Shown here: one piece after another, positions 8,628-17,571 of the stretch
Numbering within the stretch: position 1 is the first letter of the stretch
Layout: every line of letters begins with the position of its first letter
Origin: Psychrobacillus sp. FSL H8-0483
GTDB taxonomy: Bacteria; Bacillota; Bacilli; Bacillales_A; Planococcaceae
NCBI RefSeq assembly: GCF_038637725.1
Contig: NZ_CP152052.1
Coordinates: 4,037,001-4,101,000, forward strand
Length of the DNA stretch: 64,000 bases
Direction of reading: 5' to 3'
Program-made: the position numbers and the translations under genes
The notes under the pieces: model-generated
Told to the model about the DNA's origin: nothing
The model's database searches: none
Seen by the model: only the letters and a program-made list of their open reading frames with translations

Positions 8628-9402
8628 TATATATCCCCCTTATCTTCGGTATCTTATTGTTTATTATAAAATAAAATATTCTAACAATAGTGAAAATTAT
8701 AAAAATTACTATTAATAAGAAAAGCGCAAGCGCTCTCTAAGTACAAAACCTGTTTTGTATCGTTTCCGGAGGTATTTGGACAGACTTATTGCTATATCAT
8801 TACCGATTGATTTTTTGAGAGGCTGGTCGTCGCCCTCCTTCAACGGTACGAATAAGGGTAAGATCTTTTTGGATAATGAGGGAAAAGATGCTTTCCAACT
8901 CATAAAGGAAGCACCCGAAGATACAATTTCGGGTGCTCTAGTGCTCCTCTAAACAATAGACGCTAACTATTTTTTGGTCATATACTCTTTTAGCAGTAGA
9001 AGAAAATTAGCAGAATGCTCTTCTTAAAGATTCTTGCTAGCTAACAGGTCCACCCTCTACCTTACCTTGTATACAATCCACTACATTTTCCCACCGTTCA
9101 AAGTACCAGTGACTTTATGCACTTAAAAACTATATACTTCCTTATTTTTTAGTTGTCCTTCATTTATGATTGTTTTGAAAACATTTCTTGATTGTAGTGG
9201 AAGGCGGCGACTCCAGCGGTATGAGTGAGACAGATGAGACATCACAACGGACGCGTGAGCGGCGGTGATGACTCATCGCTCACCCCGCAGAAAGCGTCCG
9301 CCTGTAACGGAAATCAGCAGTATTATTGAATCGATCTTTTTCTCCCAAATATCTGAAACACTGGATTTATCGAACGGAAAATTATATACTTTTTTATTCT
9401 TT
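8628..9402. other. Gene-poor region with intergenic repeats
   Basis: No intact gene is visible. At 8716 begins an AAAAGCGCAAGCGCTC motif typical of Bacillaceae intergenic repeats. A hairpin with arms 8910-8919 and 8928-8937 (AGCACCCGAA type) follows. The stretch 8960-9110 read leftward contains broken frames (for example RWENVVDCIQGKVEGG), possibly an eroded gene that I cannot identify. A GC-rich repeat occupies 9195-9325. Confidence 0.5.
9195..9325. repeat. GC-rich intergenic repeat, copy 1
   Basis: Starts GATTGTAGTGGAAGGCGGCG and ACTCCAGCGG, ends CCCCGCAGAAAGCGTCCGCC ... GGAAATCAGCAG. Its ends match copy 2 at 24291-24520. Base composition is far richer in GC than the flanks. This kind of element is common between genes in Bacillaceae; its function is not known to me. 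Confidence 0.7.
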
Positions 9403-9451
9403 AAAAAACCCCCTATAGTGTAGACACTTGAAAACAGTCTACACTATAAGG
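9403..9451 (-). terminator. Intrinsic terminator of the pst operon
   Basis: Arms around TATAGTGTAGAC (9414-9425) and GTCTACACTATA (9437-9448) with a one-base bulge, followed on the minus strand by GGGG and six T (9403-9408). It lies 33 nt after the pstA stop codon, so the operon ends here without a pstB gene. Confidence 0.85.
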
Positions 9452-9483
9452 TTATTTAGAAGAAAATCCATTATATGAAGGAC

Positions 9484-10383
9484 TTATCCTTTTTTAGATT
9501 TAGAATGAAAGCGAAAATCTCTTATCCATAATGGAAGTCTCATGGATAAACTCAATATAAGGGTAATTAATACTAACAAAGCAGAAGTTTTTTCAGCAAT
9601 TTCGGATGCATCTTCTACCAGTGCTTCCGATTGTACATACCACAAGTGTACTGGTAAAGTTCCTCCCTGTGACAAGAAATTCCAATCCCACATTTCACCG
9701 GAGGTTCCTGTACCTCCTACTAGTAGTATTAAGGCAGACTCTCCAAATGCTCTACATGCGGCAAGACTTACTCCACTGACAATTCCATTTAAAGCTGCAG
9801 ATATCACTATTTTTGAAATGGTTAATGATTTGGTTGCTCCTAGAGCATAGGAAGCTTCCCTTAAATCATTTTGTACAGCCTGGATTGCTTCCTCGGTAAC
9901 TCGAGTTATAACAGGTAAGTTTAAAAGAGAAAGTGTAATACCTGCACCAATTATAGTCAGACCAACATTAAATATATCAACAAATAACATGTAACCAAAT
10001 AAACCAATGACAATAGAAGGAACTGATGCTAAGCTTTCCACACAAGTTCGAATAAAATCTGTCATTTTATTGTTTGGTGCATATTCTGCTAAATACACTC
10101 CTGATCCAATTCCAATTGGAATGGAGATTAATAGCGAAATGATTAACACATAAATAGAGTTAATTAAAAATGGACCAACTCCTCCACCTACATCAATCTC
10201 ACTAGGTAGCCCTACTAAAAAACCAAAAGAAATTTTAGGTAATCCCTTAGATAAAATATATATTAGTAATCCAAAAATGAGCACTAATATAAATGTCGTA
10301 ATGATCCATAAACCTAATGTGAATACTTGATCACTCGATTTTTTTATTTTTTTATATAATCCGTTAGACGAAATTCCATTCAT
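9484..10383 (-). CDS. pstA: Phosphate ABC transporter permease PstA
   Basis: About 299 residues with six membrane segments; the binding-protein-dependent permease signature is visible as EASYALGATKSLTISKIVISAALNGI, and PVITRVTEEAIQAV precedes it. The start at 10383 (second ATG) is preferred because AAAGGAG lies 7 nt upstream; the first ATG, overlapping the pstC stop, is too close. PstA pairs with PstC to form the phosphate channel of the Pst importer. It is last in the operon, and no ATPase gene follows. Confidence 0.93.
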   Translation of the reverse strand: MNGISSNGLYKKIKKSSDQVFTLGLWIITTFILVLIFGLLIYILSKGLPKISFGFLVGLPSEIDVGGGVGPFLINSIYVLIISLLISIPIGIGSGVYLAEYAPNNKMTDFIRTCVESLASVPSIVIGLFGYMLFVDIFNVGLTIIGAGITLSLLNLPVITRVTEEAIQAVQNDLREASYALGATKSLTISKIVISAALNGIVSGVSLAACRAFGESALILLVGGTGTSGEMWDWNFLSQGGTLPVHLWYVQSEALVEDASEIAEKTSALLVLITLILSLSMRLPLWIRDFRFHSKSKKG

Positions 10384-10385
10384 TC

Positions 10386-11315
10386 TCATGCTCCTTTTAC
10401 TCGAAGCTTTCTAATAATAATTATTAGTAAGTTTGAAATAAGTAGTAATAAGAACGCCATCATGTAAAGGGCGTAATTCCAAGTTGAATCGAACTCTACA
10501 TCAATAATTTGATTTACAATATTGCTTGTTAATACTGCAGTTGGAGTCAATAAATTGGATGGCAGTTGGGGAGTGTTACCTATGACCATAACAACTGCCA
10601 TAGTTTCGCCTATTGAACGTGCCATTCCCAAAATAACAGCAGTGAAGAGTCCAGGTGATGCGGCAGGAAGAATCACTTTTATAATCGTTTGCATCCTCGT
10701 ACTCCCAAGTGCATAACTTGCTTCTCTTAACTCCATAGGGACAGAAGAAATGGCATCATCACTAATTCTTGAAATAGTAGGTAATACCATAATGTTTAAT
10801 ACAATAGATGCTGCAAGAAGCCCATCTCCCATAGTAGCTCCAGTAATATTTCTTAAAAAAGGAATAAGTATTGTTAAACCTAAATATCCGTAAACAATAG
10901 ATGGAATACCTACTAATAAATCAAGTACTGGACGCACTATTCGCTTTAGCCAATCGGGAGCTATTTCAGCAGTAAATATTGCAACTCCTATGGAAATAGG
11001 TGCTGCAAATAGTAAAGTTAAACCCGTTAAAGCAAGTGTTCCTAATATAAAGGTAGCTGCACCGAATTTTTCATCATACGGTTCCCATAAGGTTGAAAAA
11101 AAGAATTCTTGAAAAGAAACATCTATAAATACTAATAATCCAGTACGACCTACAAAAAAAATAATAGATAATAGGGCTAGTCCTAAAATTACGACACTTA
11201 ATAAACAAAAAAGCTGAAACATTCGATTATAAAAGTAAGTACTCTTCTTTATTCTTTTTTCCTTCTTGTTTGTTAACGTATGTAATTCCAGTAGCTCCTG
11301 CTCCATTTTCGCCAT
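10386..11315 (-). CDS. pstC: Phosphate ABC transporter permease PstC
   Basis: About 309 residues, starting at the ATG at 11315 that has GGAGG five nt upstream. Six membrane segments and the EAA-type loop EASYALGSTRMQTIIKVILPAASPGL identify it as the PstC permease; APISIGVAIFTAEIAPDWLKR and RISDDAISSVPMELR are typical. The stop codon overlaps the start region of pstA, indicating translational coupling. It acts in the membrane with PstA, PstS and an ATPase. Confidence 0.93.
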   Translation of the reverse strand: MAKMEQELLELHTLTNKKEKRIKKSTYFYNRMFQLFCLLSVVILGLALLSIIFFVGRTGLLVFIDVSFQEFFFSTLWEPYDEKFGAATFILGTLALTGLTLLFAAPISIGVAIFTAEIAPDWLKRIVRPVLDLLVGIPSIVYGYLGLTILIPFLRNITGATMGDGLLAASIVLNIMVLPTISRISDDAISSVPMELREASYALGSTRMQTIIKVILPAASPGLFTAVILGMARSIGETMAVVMVIGNTPQLPSNLLTPTAVLTSNIVNQIIDVEFDSTWNYALYMMAFLLLLISNLLIIIIRKLRVKGA

Positions 11316-11390
11316 AATATCCTCCAAATACTAACATAATGCCAGCCTATTAATCGGCTGGCATTTTAACTTATTTAAATGAATAAGAAC

Positions 11391-12242
11391 TTATTTCATT
11401 TTAGCTATTGGGATAAACTTCAATTTAGTTAAAGAACCATTTTGGAATTTACTGCTTTGGATATACTTAATGAACTCCGCATCAGCACCTTTTGGCTCGC
11501 CTTTTGTTACTAGATAACCATAACTCCAAACTTTGTACGTTCCATTAATAACGTTATTCGTTGTAGCTGCTACCCCATTGATATCAACTGCTTTAATATT
11601 CCCTTTTACATAAGCAAGGTCTACGTAACCAATAGCATTTGGATTGGAATCAACACCAGTAACCATTTCCCCACTTTTCCCTACTTCTTTATAGTTATCG
11701 CCTTTCGTCATAAAAGCTGCTCCATTTAATGCTTTCATCTGATAGTTTACGCGTGTACCAGAACCGTGTTTGCGGTTTACAACAACAATTGCTGCATCTT
11801 TTCCGCCAACTTCTTTCCAGTTTTTAATTTTTCCAGCATAAATATCTTGTAATTGCTTTGTTGTTAAATTTTTAACAGGATTTTCTTTATGAATAATTGT
11901 TGCAAAAGGAATAACTGCTATTTTGTGTGCTTTCAGTCCTGAAAATGCTTTAAATCCTGGAACGTCTGTCGTAGCATCCCAATCAACAGCCCCTATTGTT
12001 GCAGCGCCTTTTGTTACTGATTGTGGGCCAGCAATAGAGGAAGAACCTGAAACTGATACAGACACTTTAGGATTAAGCTTTTTAAATTCCTTAGCAGCTT
12101 GTTGTGTCAATGGTAGTAACGCTGTTGATCCAGCTACAACAATTTTTCCCTTTGTTGCTGCAGAAGCAACACCACTGAATGCAAAACTGACAGCCACAAT
12201 TAATGACAGTGTTAAAATCGCTACACGTTTAATAATATTCAT
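11391..12242 (-). CDS. pstS: Phosphate-binding protein PstS
   Basis: 283 residues. The phosphate-site loops are AGSTALLPL (after residue 36), SGSSSIAGP, and KHGSGTR in the middle, as in PstS. The N-terminus is a cleavable signal peptide (hydrophobic core, then ASA-A near residue 28) with no lipobox cysteine, unlike the lipoprotein PstS of many Bacillus, so this one would be released or held in another way. It follows the beta-propeller gene by 19 nt and precedes pstC by 75 nt. Periplasm-side solute capture is the known family role. Confidence 0.92.
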   Translation of the reverse strand: MNIIKRVAILTLSLIVAVSFAFSGVASAATKGKIVVAGSTALLPLTQQAAKEFKKLNPKVSVSVSGSSSIAGPQSVTKGAATIGAVDWDATTDVPGFKAFSGLKAHKIAVIPFATIIHKENPVKNLTTKQLQDIYAGKIKNWKEVGGKDAAIVVVNRKHGSGTRVNYQMKALNGAAFMTKGDNYKEVGKSGEMVTGVDSNPNAIGYVDLAYVKGNIKAVDINGVAATTNNVINGTYKVWSYGYLVTKGEPKGADAEFIKYIQSSKFQNGSLTKLKFIPIAKMK

Positions 12243-12261
12243 TTATAATCTACCCCTTATC

Positions 12262-14043
12262 CTATTTTGTTAATAATTCCATTACACCATTTTTGAATAA
12301 AACCAATGTTTCACCATTTGTTCCAGGTGTTGTTGCCACGATGGATTTTCCATCATTTGAAACCGAGAAAGATGTTAATTCTAATTTTGTTTGAGCAATG
12401 TTCTTTAATTTTTTCGTTGCATTGCTCCATTCATAAATAACCGAATTCCCATTACTTTCTCTTACCAAAATCATTACTTCTCCTTTAGAAGTTACAACGA
12501 GATTATTAATGTCTTTATTTGAAATAAGCGTTGAAACAGATTGATCTACACTTATCATTTTTACATCTGGAAGTTTGTCACTTTCAGGGTCTGCACTTAC
12601 ATACACAATACTTCCATCTGCTAAAAAGCTATGAAAAACTTTGTTTTCCTTTGTAATAGTAACTGGAATTGCCTTTGGTTCAGCATCTTCTAAGTTCACT
12701 ACATATATTTGTTGTTCTGTGTCTGTTAAATCGATGCTATCTACTTCTGGATTTTCACCTTCAGTATTTTTTGTTATTCCTTCTTTACCTACAATATAAA
12801 GAACTTTTTTACCGTCCATTGACAAACGTAGATCCGTTTTGTAACTTAGTTTGTCTTCAAAGATCTTCTTAATAGAACCATCTACCACATTAATATAGGA
12901 AACTTTCTCGCTTTTATCGCCTTGTAAGAAATAAACTTTTTGACCATCTGGTGACCAAACAAATTCCAATTTAACGGAATCGTCAGACAAGTTAATTCCA
13001 TTTATTTTTTTAGTTACTAAATCTACTAAATATACATAACCGTTTTCGTCTGAATAAATAGCTTGTTTTCCATTAGGAGATACTGCTAATTCAGTTGCAT
13101 TTACTGTAAATAATCCTTTTTTAGAAGAAGTGTCGACAACCATAGAACGACTTTCTGTTTCCGTTTCATTTGTTACAAGAATAGAACCATTGTCAACCCA
13201 TTGTGGTTTAAATGTATCTCCACTTACTAGTCCTGTTGTTGAAACAAAGTAGCTGGTTTGAGTTGGAAGAATGTCTCCATTGAATGCATGAACTAAATCG
13301 GAAAGATCTGCATACACCACATTTTTAACTAAAATAGGATTTTCTTTTAAATTGATTACTTTATTATTTACTGTCATAGCTTTGTTTGATAATTTCAATT
13401 TGATCGTTTTATCTTTATTCGTAACTAATACTTCGTTATTTTTATTAACTGTTGTAGTAGCAGAAAATAATTTTGCAATATCTTGTACTGAGTATAATTG
13501 TTTACCATTCATACTTAGACCTTTTACCTTTTTCTCACTTCCATCAACAGTTAATGATTTTTCCGCTAGATTAAAAGTTCCTGCGACTGTAATTAAAAGA
13601 CTTTTATCTATTAGTAGATCACCACCAAATGTTTTAACAAAAGAATCCGCTTCTACAAATAATGTTTTCCCTACCATTTTAGTTGGTGTACTTAACTTGG
13701 TTTTTTTACCATTAATAACTACATCTGCAACATTTGCTTTATAGTCTATTTTTTTGACTTGCTTACCGCTTTTTTTGGAAACTTCATATGCCTTCGTTTT
13801 GCTATTGTATTTCACAGTAGCAACCATAATTTGAGATAATTGATCAATGGAATATAGCTTTTTCTTGTTTACTTGTGTAAAAGAGATTACTTTTTCCTGG
13901 CCATTTACAATAATTGTTTCTTTTTGAGCACTTTGTTGCAGTTGTGTAGTTGCTGCACTTACATTAGTTACTGCCACAGGAATAAAGACACTTCCTGATA
14001 ATAAAGCAGTAGCCATAACTAAACTTGAAATTTTACGTTTCAT
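12262..14043 (-). CDS. Secreted protein: copper-amine-oxidase-like repeats plus TolB-type beta-propeller
   Basis: 593 residues from ATG 14043 (GGAGG upstream; earlier in-frame starts lack one). A Sec signal peptide ends near AASAATTQ-like VSAAT at about residue 32. Residues about 40-280 hold repeated PF07833-like (copper amine oxidase N-terminal-like) segments such as LYSIDQLSQIM, TLFVEADSFVKTFGGD and LYSVQDIAKLF. From about 310 a beta-propeller begins (LAVSPNGKQAIYSDENGYVYLVD, FVWSPDGQKVYFL). No catalytic residues are evident. The gene is first in the pst operon, 19 nt before pstS, behind a PhoP-type box, so a phosphate-starvation role at the cell surface is inferred. Confidence 0.8.
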   Translation of the reverse strand: MKRKISSLVMATALLSGSVFIPVAVTNVSAATTQLQQSAQKETIIVNGQEKVISFTQVNKKKLYSIDQLSQIMVATVKYNSKTKAYEVSKKSGKQVKKIDYKANVADVVINGKKTKLSTPTKMVGKTLFVEADSFVKTFGGDLLIDKSLLITVAGTFNLAEKSLTVDGSEKKVKGLSMNGKQLYSVQDIAKLFSATTTVNKNNEVLVTNKDKTIKLKLSNKAMTVNNKVINLKENPILVKNVVYADLSDLVHAFNGDILPTQTSYFVSTTGLVSGDTFKPQWVDNGSILVTNETETESRSMVVDTSSKKGLFTVNATELAVSPNGKQAIYSDENGYVYLVDLVTKKINGINLSDDSVKLEFVWSPDGQKVYFLQGDKSEKVSYINVVDGSIKKIFEDKLSYKTDLRLSMDGKKVLYIVGKEGITKNTEGENPEVDSIDLTDTEQQIYVVNLEDAEPKAIPVTITKENKVFHSFLADGSIVYVSADPESDKLPDVKMISVDQSVSTLISNKDINNLVVTSKGEVMILVRESNGNSVIYEWSNATKKLKNIAQTKLELTSFSVSNDGKSIVATTPGTNGETLVLFKNGVMELLTK

Positions 14044-14142
14044 TTCTATTCCTCCATTTAGTAGCTTACTTTTATCATCAAACCTTCCTCGCCCAGGAAC
14101 TCTCCTCTCTCTGCATAAAATAAACATCTCCAATAGGTAGTT

Positions 14143-14192
14143 TAATTTTGAATTGTTAAAATAGTATGATAGTTTTGTAAATTATTTGTTAT
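14143..14192 (-). promoter_or_regulatory. PhoP-box-like direct repeats upstream of the pst operon
   Basis: On the minus strand four hexamers ATAACA (14187-14192), TTTACA (14176-14181), ATCATA (14165-14170) and TTAACA (14154-14159) are spaced exactly 11 bp apart, with a fifth weaker one (AAATTA, 14143-14148) in register. This fits the PhoP box of Bacillus (TT(A/T)ACA repeats with about 5-nt spacers). It lies about 100-150 nt upstream of the first gene. PhoP-type activation is inferred. Confidence 0.7.
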
Positions 14193-14682
14193 CTTTATAT
14201 TTAGTTTTTTGGTATTTAAAGTAATTTATTATTAAATCACGGCTGCTTATTATCCAATTTTACCCATCACATTACACAAGAAATGCGCAAGAATCCCATT
14301 TTTTCACTTGTACGTTTTTGGTTCGCTTTGGACGAAATGATCTTTAAATGGTTACGGAGAGCTAAGTGTAGCTACCTTTCTATTCTTAGTGTAAAGGCGG
14401 AAATGCGATAGAGAAGGGCTGAGCAGCCAAAATTGCATCTTTGGCTGCTTACTGTATAAATAGGAAAGTGGCTATTCTTTCATTTTCAAAAGCTTGGGCA
14501 CTTCTATTACTATCGCTTATGGAGAGCGACGGACGAATGACTACCACACGATTACCCTCCGCATCAAGAAATCCAGGTATTGTTGAAGAACTCGTTCAGT
14601 TCCAAGCACTCCAAAAGCTCCTATACATAGAGTTCTGTTACTTTAACCTGCAATAATAACTATAGAACCATCTCCAATACGT
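14193..14682. other. Intergenic region with a stem-loop
   Basis: No gene is supported here. A perfect 10-bp hairpin AGCAGCCAAA / TTTGGCTGCT occupies 14422-14449 without a T run. The stretch 14450-14650 is open in one frame but has no ribosome binding site or recognisable protein. Confidence 0.4.
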
Positions 14683-14714
14683 AAAAAAACTGCGATCATA
14701 TTGATCGCAGTTTT
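14683..14714 (-). terminator. Intrinsic terminator after the 58-aa gene
   Basis: Perfect 13-bp arms AAAACTGCGATCA (14686-14698) and TGATCGCAGTTTT (14702-14714); on the minus strand it ends in a run of seven T. It begins 3 nt after the stop codon of the small gene at 14717. Confidence 0.85.
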
Positions 14715-14716
14715 CT

Positions 14717-14893
14717 TTATAAATCTTGGTAATCTCTTTGGTACTTTCCACCGTCTTTTACTTCTGAGTGGTATAGAGCTTTTAAGGCAAAGCTTTTTTC
14801 CAAATCATGTTCCTTCATTACTTCTTTCAATCGTTTAGAAAGTTCAGGACTGTACTTTACTAGTTCTTGCATCTTTGTTTTTGAATATTGCAT
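14717..14893 (-). CDS. Small conserved-looking hypothetical protein (58 aa)
   Basis: A complete 58-residue frame from ATG 14893 to TAA 14717, with AAGGAAGGAAA upstream and a strong terminator immediately downstream. The product is highly charged and mostly helical (begins MQYSKTKMQELVKYS, ends KYQRDYQDL), with no membrane segment or cysteines. I do not recognise a family. It is divergent from the TetM-like GTPase gene, with about 90 nt between the starts. The signals at both ends make a real gene likely. Confidence 0.75.
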   Translation of the reverse strand: MQYSKTKMQELVKYSPELSKRLKEVMKEHDLEKSFALKALYHSEVKDGGKYQRDYQDL

Positions 14894-14985
14894 GGCTTAT
14901 TTCCTTCCTTGATTCTAAAGTTGTCCTTTTAGTATAGCATGCCGATAGCTTTTCATTTGCTATAATGGAGCCAAGAGGTGACAAT

Positions 14986-16911
14986 ATGCACAAAACGATT
15001 GGAATTCTTGCACATGTGGATGCCGGGAAAACAACTTTTTCTGAGCAACTGCTTTATCATACAAAAACGATTAGACAAAGAGGTCGTGTCGATCATAAAG
15101 ACTCTTTCCTCGATAGTCATTCAATAGAAAAAACTAGAGGCATTACAATTTTTGCAGATCAAGGGATATTCTCTTATAACAATTCCACCTATTATATAAT
15201 CGATACACCTGGACATGTCGATTTCTCTCCAGAGATGGAACGCGCGATTCAAGTAATGGATTACGCTATTATTCTTATTAGTGCCGTTGATGGCGTAGAA
15301 GGTCATACGGAAACCGTTTGGCAGCTACTTAGAAAACACCAAGTCCCAACCTTTTTCTTTATTAACAAAACCGATTATGAAGGAACCAATGCAGCAAGTG
15401 TTTTAGAAGAGATTCGTACAAATTTATCCGAAGATGTATACGATTTGACGAATTCGTTTAACGATGAATTCATCGAATTTATTGCAGAGCGCGATGAAGA
15501 CCTTTTAGAAAAATATATGGACACTGGCTATGATCAAGATTTATGGATACAGACATTCAAATGCATGATTCAGGAAAATAAAATCTTTGCTTGTTCTAGC
15601 GGTTCTGCACTGAAAGACATAGGGATCATTGAGTTTTTAGATAAACTTGATATGTTAACAGAGACTTCCTATAGTAAATCAGGTGATTTTGCTGCTCAAG
15701 TATATAAAATTCGCCATGATGAAAGCGGAAATCGAGTTACCTTCCTAAAAGTTTTGAGTGGAACTTTGAAAGTTCGAGATGAAGTGAAGTACGAAGAACA
15801 ATCAGAAAAAATAACACAAATTCGAATATATAGTGGAAATAAATTTAAAACAGTGGACCAAGCAATTGCTGGTGAACTAGTAGCTGTAACCGGACTCACA
15901 ATACCTTCTATCGGTGACTGCCTTGGTGCTATCGCTGACAAGACAACATTTGATATGATTCCAACGCTAAAATCTAAAGTCATTTTTGACACCTCTATCC
16001 ATGTCAAAGAAGTATTGCGTTGCTTTAAGCTATTAGACGCAGAAGACCCTTCCTTAAGCGTTTATTGGGATGAGCATTTCCAAGAAATACATGTACATGT
16101 GATGGGTGTTATTCAGCTCGAAGTGCTTGAACAAATAGTGCAAGAGCGCTTCTACTTCAATGTATCTTTTGGTGAACCTAGAATTCTTTATAAGGAAACA
16201 ATAGACAGTGCAATTCGAGGATATGGTCATTTTGAACCCTTAAAGCATTATGCAGAAGTACATTTATTAATCGAACCAAATGAGAGAGATAGTGGTATTT
16301 CATTTGAAAATGTATGTCATGCAAATGATTTATCGATTGGCAATCAAAACTTAGTCCGTCATCATTTATTGGAACGAGATCACCATGGATTACTAACGGG
16401 TTCTGCATTAACAGATGTGAAGATTACTTTACTTACTGGAAGAGGCCACAACGAACATACATCTGGTGGCGACTTTAGAGAAGCAACTTACCGTGCTTTA
16501 CGGCAAGGTTTAGAAAAAGCAGAGAATGTGCTACTCGAACCATTTTACGACTATAAGATAAAAGTAGATATGGATCTCATTGGGCGAGTCTTATCTGATA
16601 TTCAACAAGCGCATGGAACCTTTGAATCTCCAGAAACTGTTGGAGACAAAGTAATTGTAAAAGGACGGGTACCCGTCGCAACATTCATGAATTATAGTAC
16701 GACTTTTGCTTCTTTCACACATGGCAAAGGAACGCTCAGTTTACTATTTGGTGGATACGACCGTTGCCATAACGCAGAAGAAGTCATAGAAAAAATTGGT
16801 TATTATAAAGAAGCAGACCCTGAATACACATCCACTTCTATATTCTGTGCAAAAGGAAAAGGTTATAAAGTTCCTTGGGACGAAGCAGAAGATGCGATGC
16901 ATTGCTTGTAA
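14986..16911 (+). CDS. TetM/TetO-like translational GTPase (EF-G-related ribosomal protection family)
   Basis: 641 residues from ATG 14986, chosen because AGAGGTGA lies just upstream. GTPase motifs: AHVDAGKTT (9-17), RGITI (switch I), DTPGHVDF, NKTD and CSSGSA. Domains II-V follow as in EF-G and TetM. The domain IV region reads GRGHNEHTSGGDFREATYRA where TetM has its YSPVSTPADF loop, so the tip residues known to displace tetracycline are not conserved. It matches the chromosomal TetB(P)-like or uncharacterised translation-factor GTPases of Bacillales better than acquired tet genes. Resistance should not be assumed. Confidence 0.85.
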   Translation: MHKTIGILAHVDAGKTTFSEQLLYHTKTIRQRGRVDHKDSFLDSHSIEKTRGITIFADQGIFSYNNSTYYIIDTPGHVDFSPEMERAIQVMDYAIILISAVDGVEGHTETVWQLLRKHQVPTFFFINKTDYEGTNAASVLEEIRTNLSEDVYDLTNSFNDEFIEFIAERDEDLLEKYMDTGYDQDLWIQTFKCMIQENKIFACSSGSALKDIGIIEFLDKLDMLTETSYSKSGDFAAQVYKIRHDESGNRVTFLKVLSGTLKVRDEVKYEEQSEKITQIRIYSGNKFKTVDQAIAGELVAVTGLTIPSIGDCLGAIADKTTFDMIPTLKSKVIFDTSIHVKEVLRCFKLLDAEDPSLSVYWDEHFQEIHVHVMGVIQLEVLEQIVQERFYFNVSFGEPRILYKETIDSAIRGYGHFEPLKHYAEVHLLIEPNERDSGISFENVCHANDLSIGNQNLVRHHLLERDHHGLLTGSALTDVKITLLTGRGHNEHTSGGDFREATYRALRQGLEKAENVLLEPFYDYKIKVDMDLIGRVLSDIQQAHGTFESPETVGDKVIVKGRVPVATFMNYSTTFASFTHGKGTLSLLFGGYDRCHNAEEVIEKIGYYKEADPEYTSTSIFCAKGKGYKVPWDEAEDAMHCL

Positions 16912-16935
16912 TGAAATTTTAAGGAGGAATTGCTA

Positions 16936-17442
16936 ATGATTGCAACGATTCAAAAAGAAAGTGAAATCTATACCGCTCGTTACGAACGTCATTTCCATCA
17001 TTCAGTTGAAGAAGTCTGGTCGATGTTGACAGATAATGAGAAGTTGCAACAATGGTTTACAGAACTTCAAGTGGTCGATTTACGCAATGGTGGCTTAATC
17101 AAATTTGATATGCAAGACGGGAATTTCATTGATATGAAAATTCTAGATTATGAAGCTTTCAAGATTTTGGCTTTTGAATGGGGAGAAGATATTGCCAGGT
17201 TTGAATTATCGTCTGTTAACGACGGTTGTCAATTAACCTTCATCGAAACTATCTCATCTTTCTCCGAGCAAAAAGTAAAAGATTTAGCTGGCTGGCATGT
17301 ATGTCTAGATGTCATTGAAGCCATTTTAGATGGTCGCACAATAGCGTCTAGAAAAGATCAGTGGAAAGCTTGGTATGTGAAATACGAGGAGCTTCTGGAA
17401 GGGTTAAGAAAAGCCGGGCAAAAAGACGCCCGATCCTTTTAA
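16936..17442 (+). CDS. SRPBCC (AHSA1-like) domain protein
   Basis: 168 residues from ATG 16936 (AGGAGG 8 nt upstream). The pattern YERHFHHSVEEVWSMLTDNEKLQQWF at the N-terminus, FIDMKILDYEAFKILAFEWG in the middle and the C-terminal helix DLAGWHVCLDVIEAIL are typical of AHSA1/START-like SRPBCC proteins, which bind hydrophobic ligands or modulate stress responses. It starts 24 nt after the GTPase stop codon and is probably co-transcribed with it. Ligand unknown. Confidence 0.88.
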   Translation: MIATIQKESEIYTARYERHFHHSVEEVWSMLTDNEKLQQWFTELQVVDLRNGGLIKFDMQDGNFIDMKILDYEAFKILAFEWGEDIARFELSSVNDGCQLTFIETISSFSEQKVKDLAGWHVCLDVIEAILDGRTIASRKDQWKAWYVKYEELLEGLRKAGQKDARSF

Positions 17443-17447
17443 GAAGA

Positions 17448-17480
17448 ATAACCGTAGATTTCCGCTACGGCGGACGTTCA
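17448..17480. repeat. Fragment of the GC-rich intergenic repeat
   Basis: CCGTAGATTTCCGCTACGGC followed by GGACGTTC resembles the end segment of the GC-rich repeat (copies at 9195 and 24291) in reverse. It forms a small hairpin CCGTAG/CTACGG. Only this fragment is present. Confidence 0.45.
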
Positions 17481-17530
17481 TGACATACCAAGTTTTTCTT
17501 ATCTTTTAAAAAAAATAACGTTTTGCGTGA

Positions 17531-17568
17531 AAACCCCCTACAACAGTTTCTATATTGTAGGGGGCTTT
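17531..17568. terminator. Bidirectional intrinsic terminator
   Basis: Perfect arms CCCCCTACAA (17534-17543) and TTGTAGGGGG (17555-17564) between the convergent SRPBCC and methyltransferase genes. The flanking runs are short (AAA on one side, CTTTC on the other) but the stem is strong. Confidence 0.75.
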
Positions 17569-17571
17569 CAA

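Noticed and set aside
8712..8952. Two frames of about 65 codons on opposite strands
   Set aside because: They sit in intergenic repeat sequence and have no ribosome binding site or recognisable product.
14441..14656. 71-codon plus-strand frame upstream of the 58-aa gene's terminator
   Set aside because: Starts inside a hairpin arm, has no ribosome binding site and no recognisable product.
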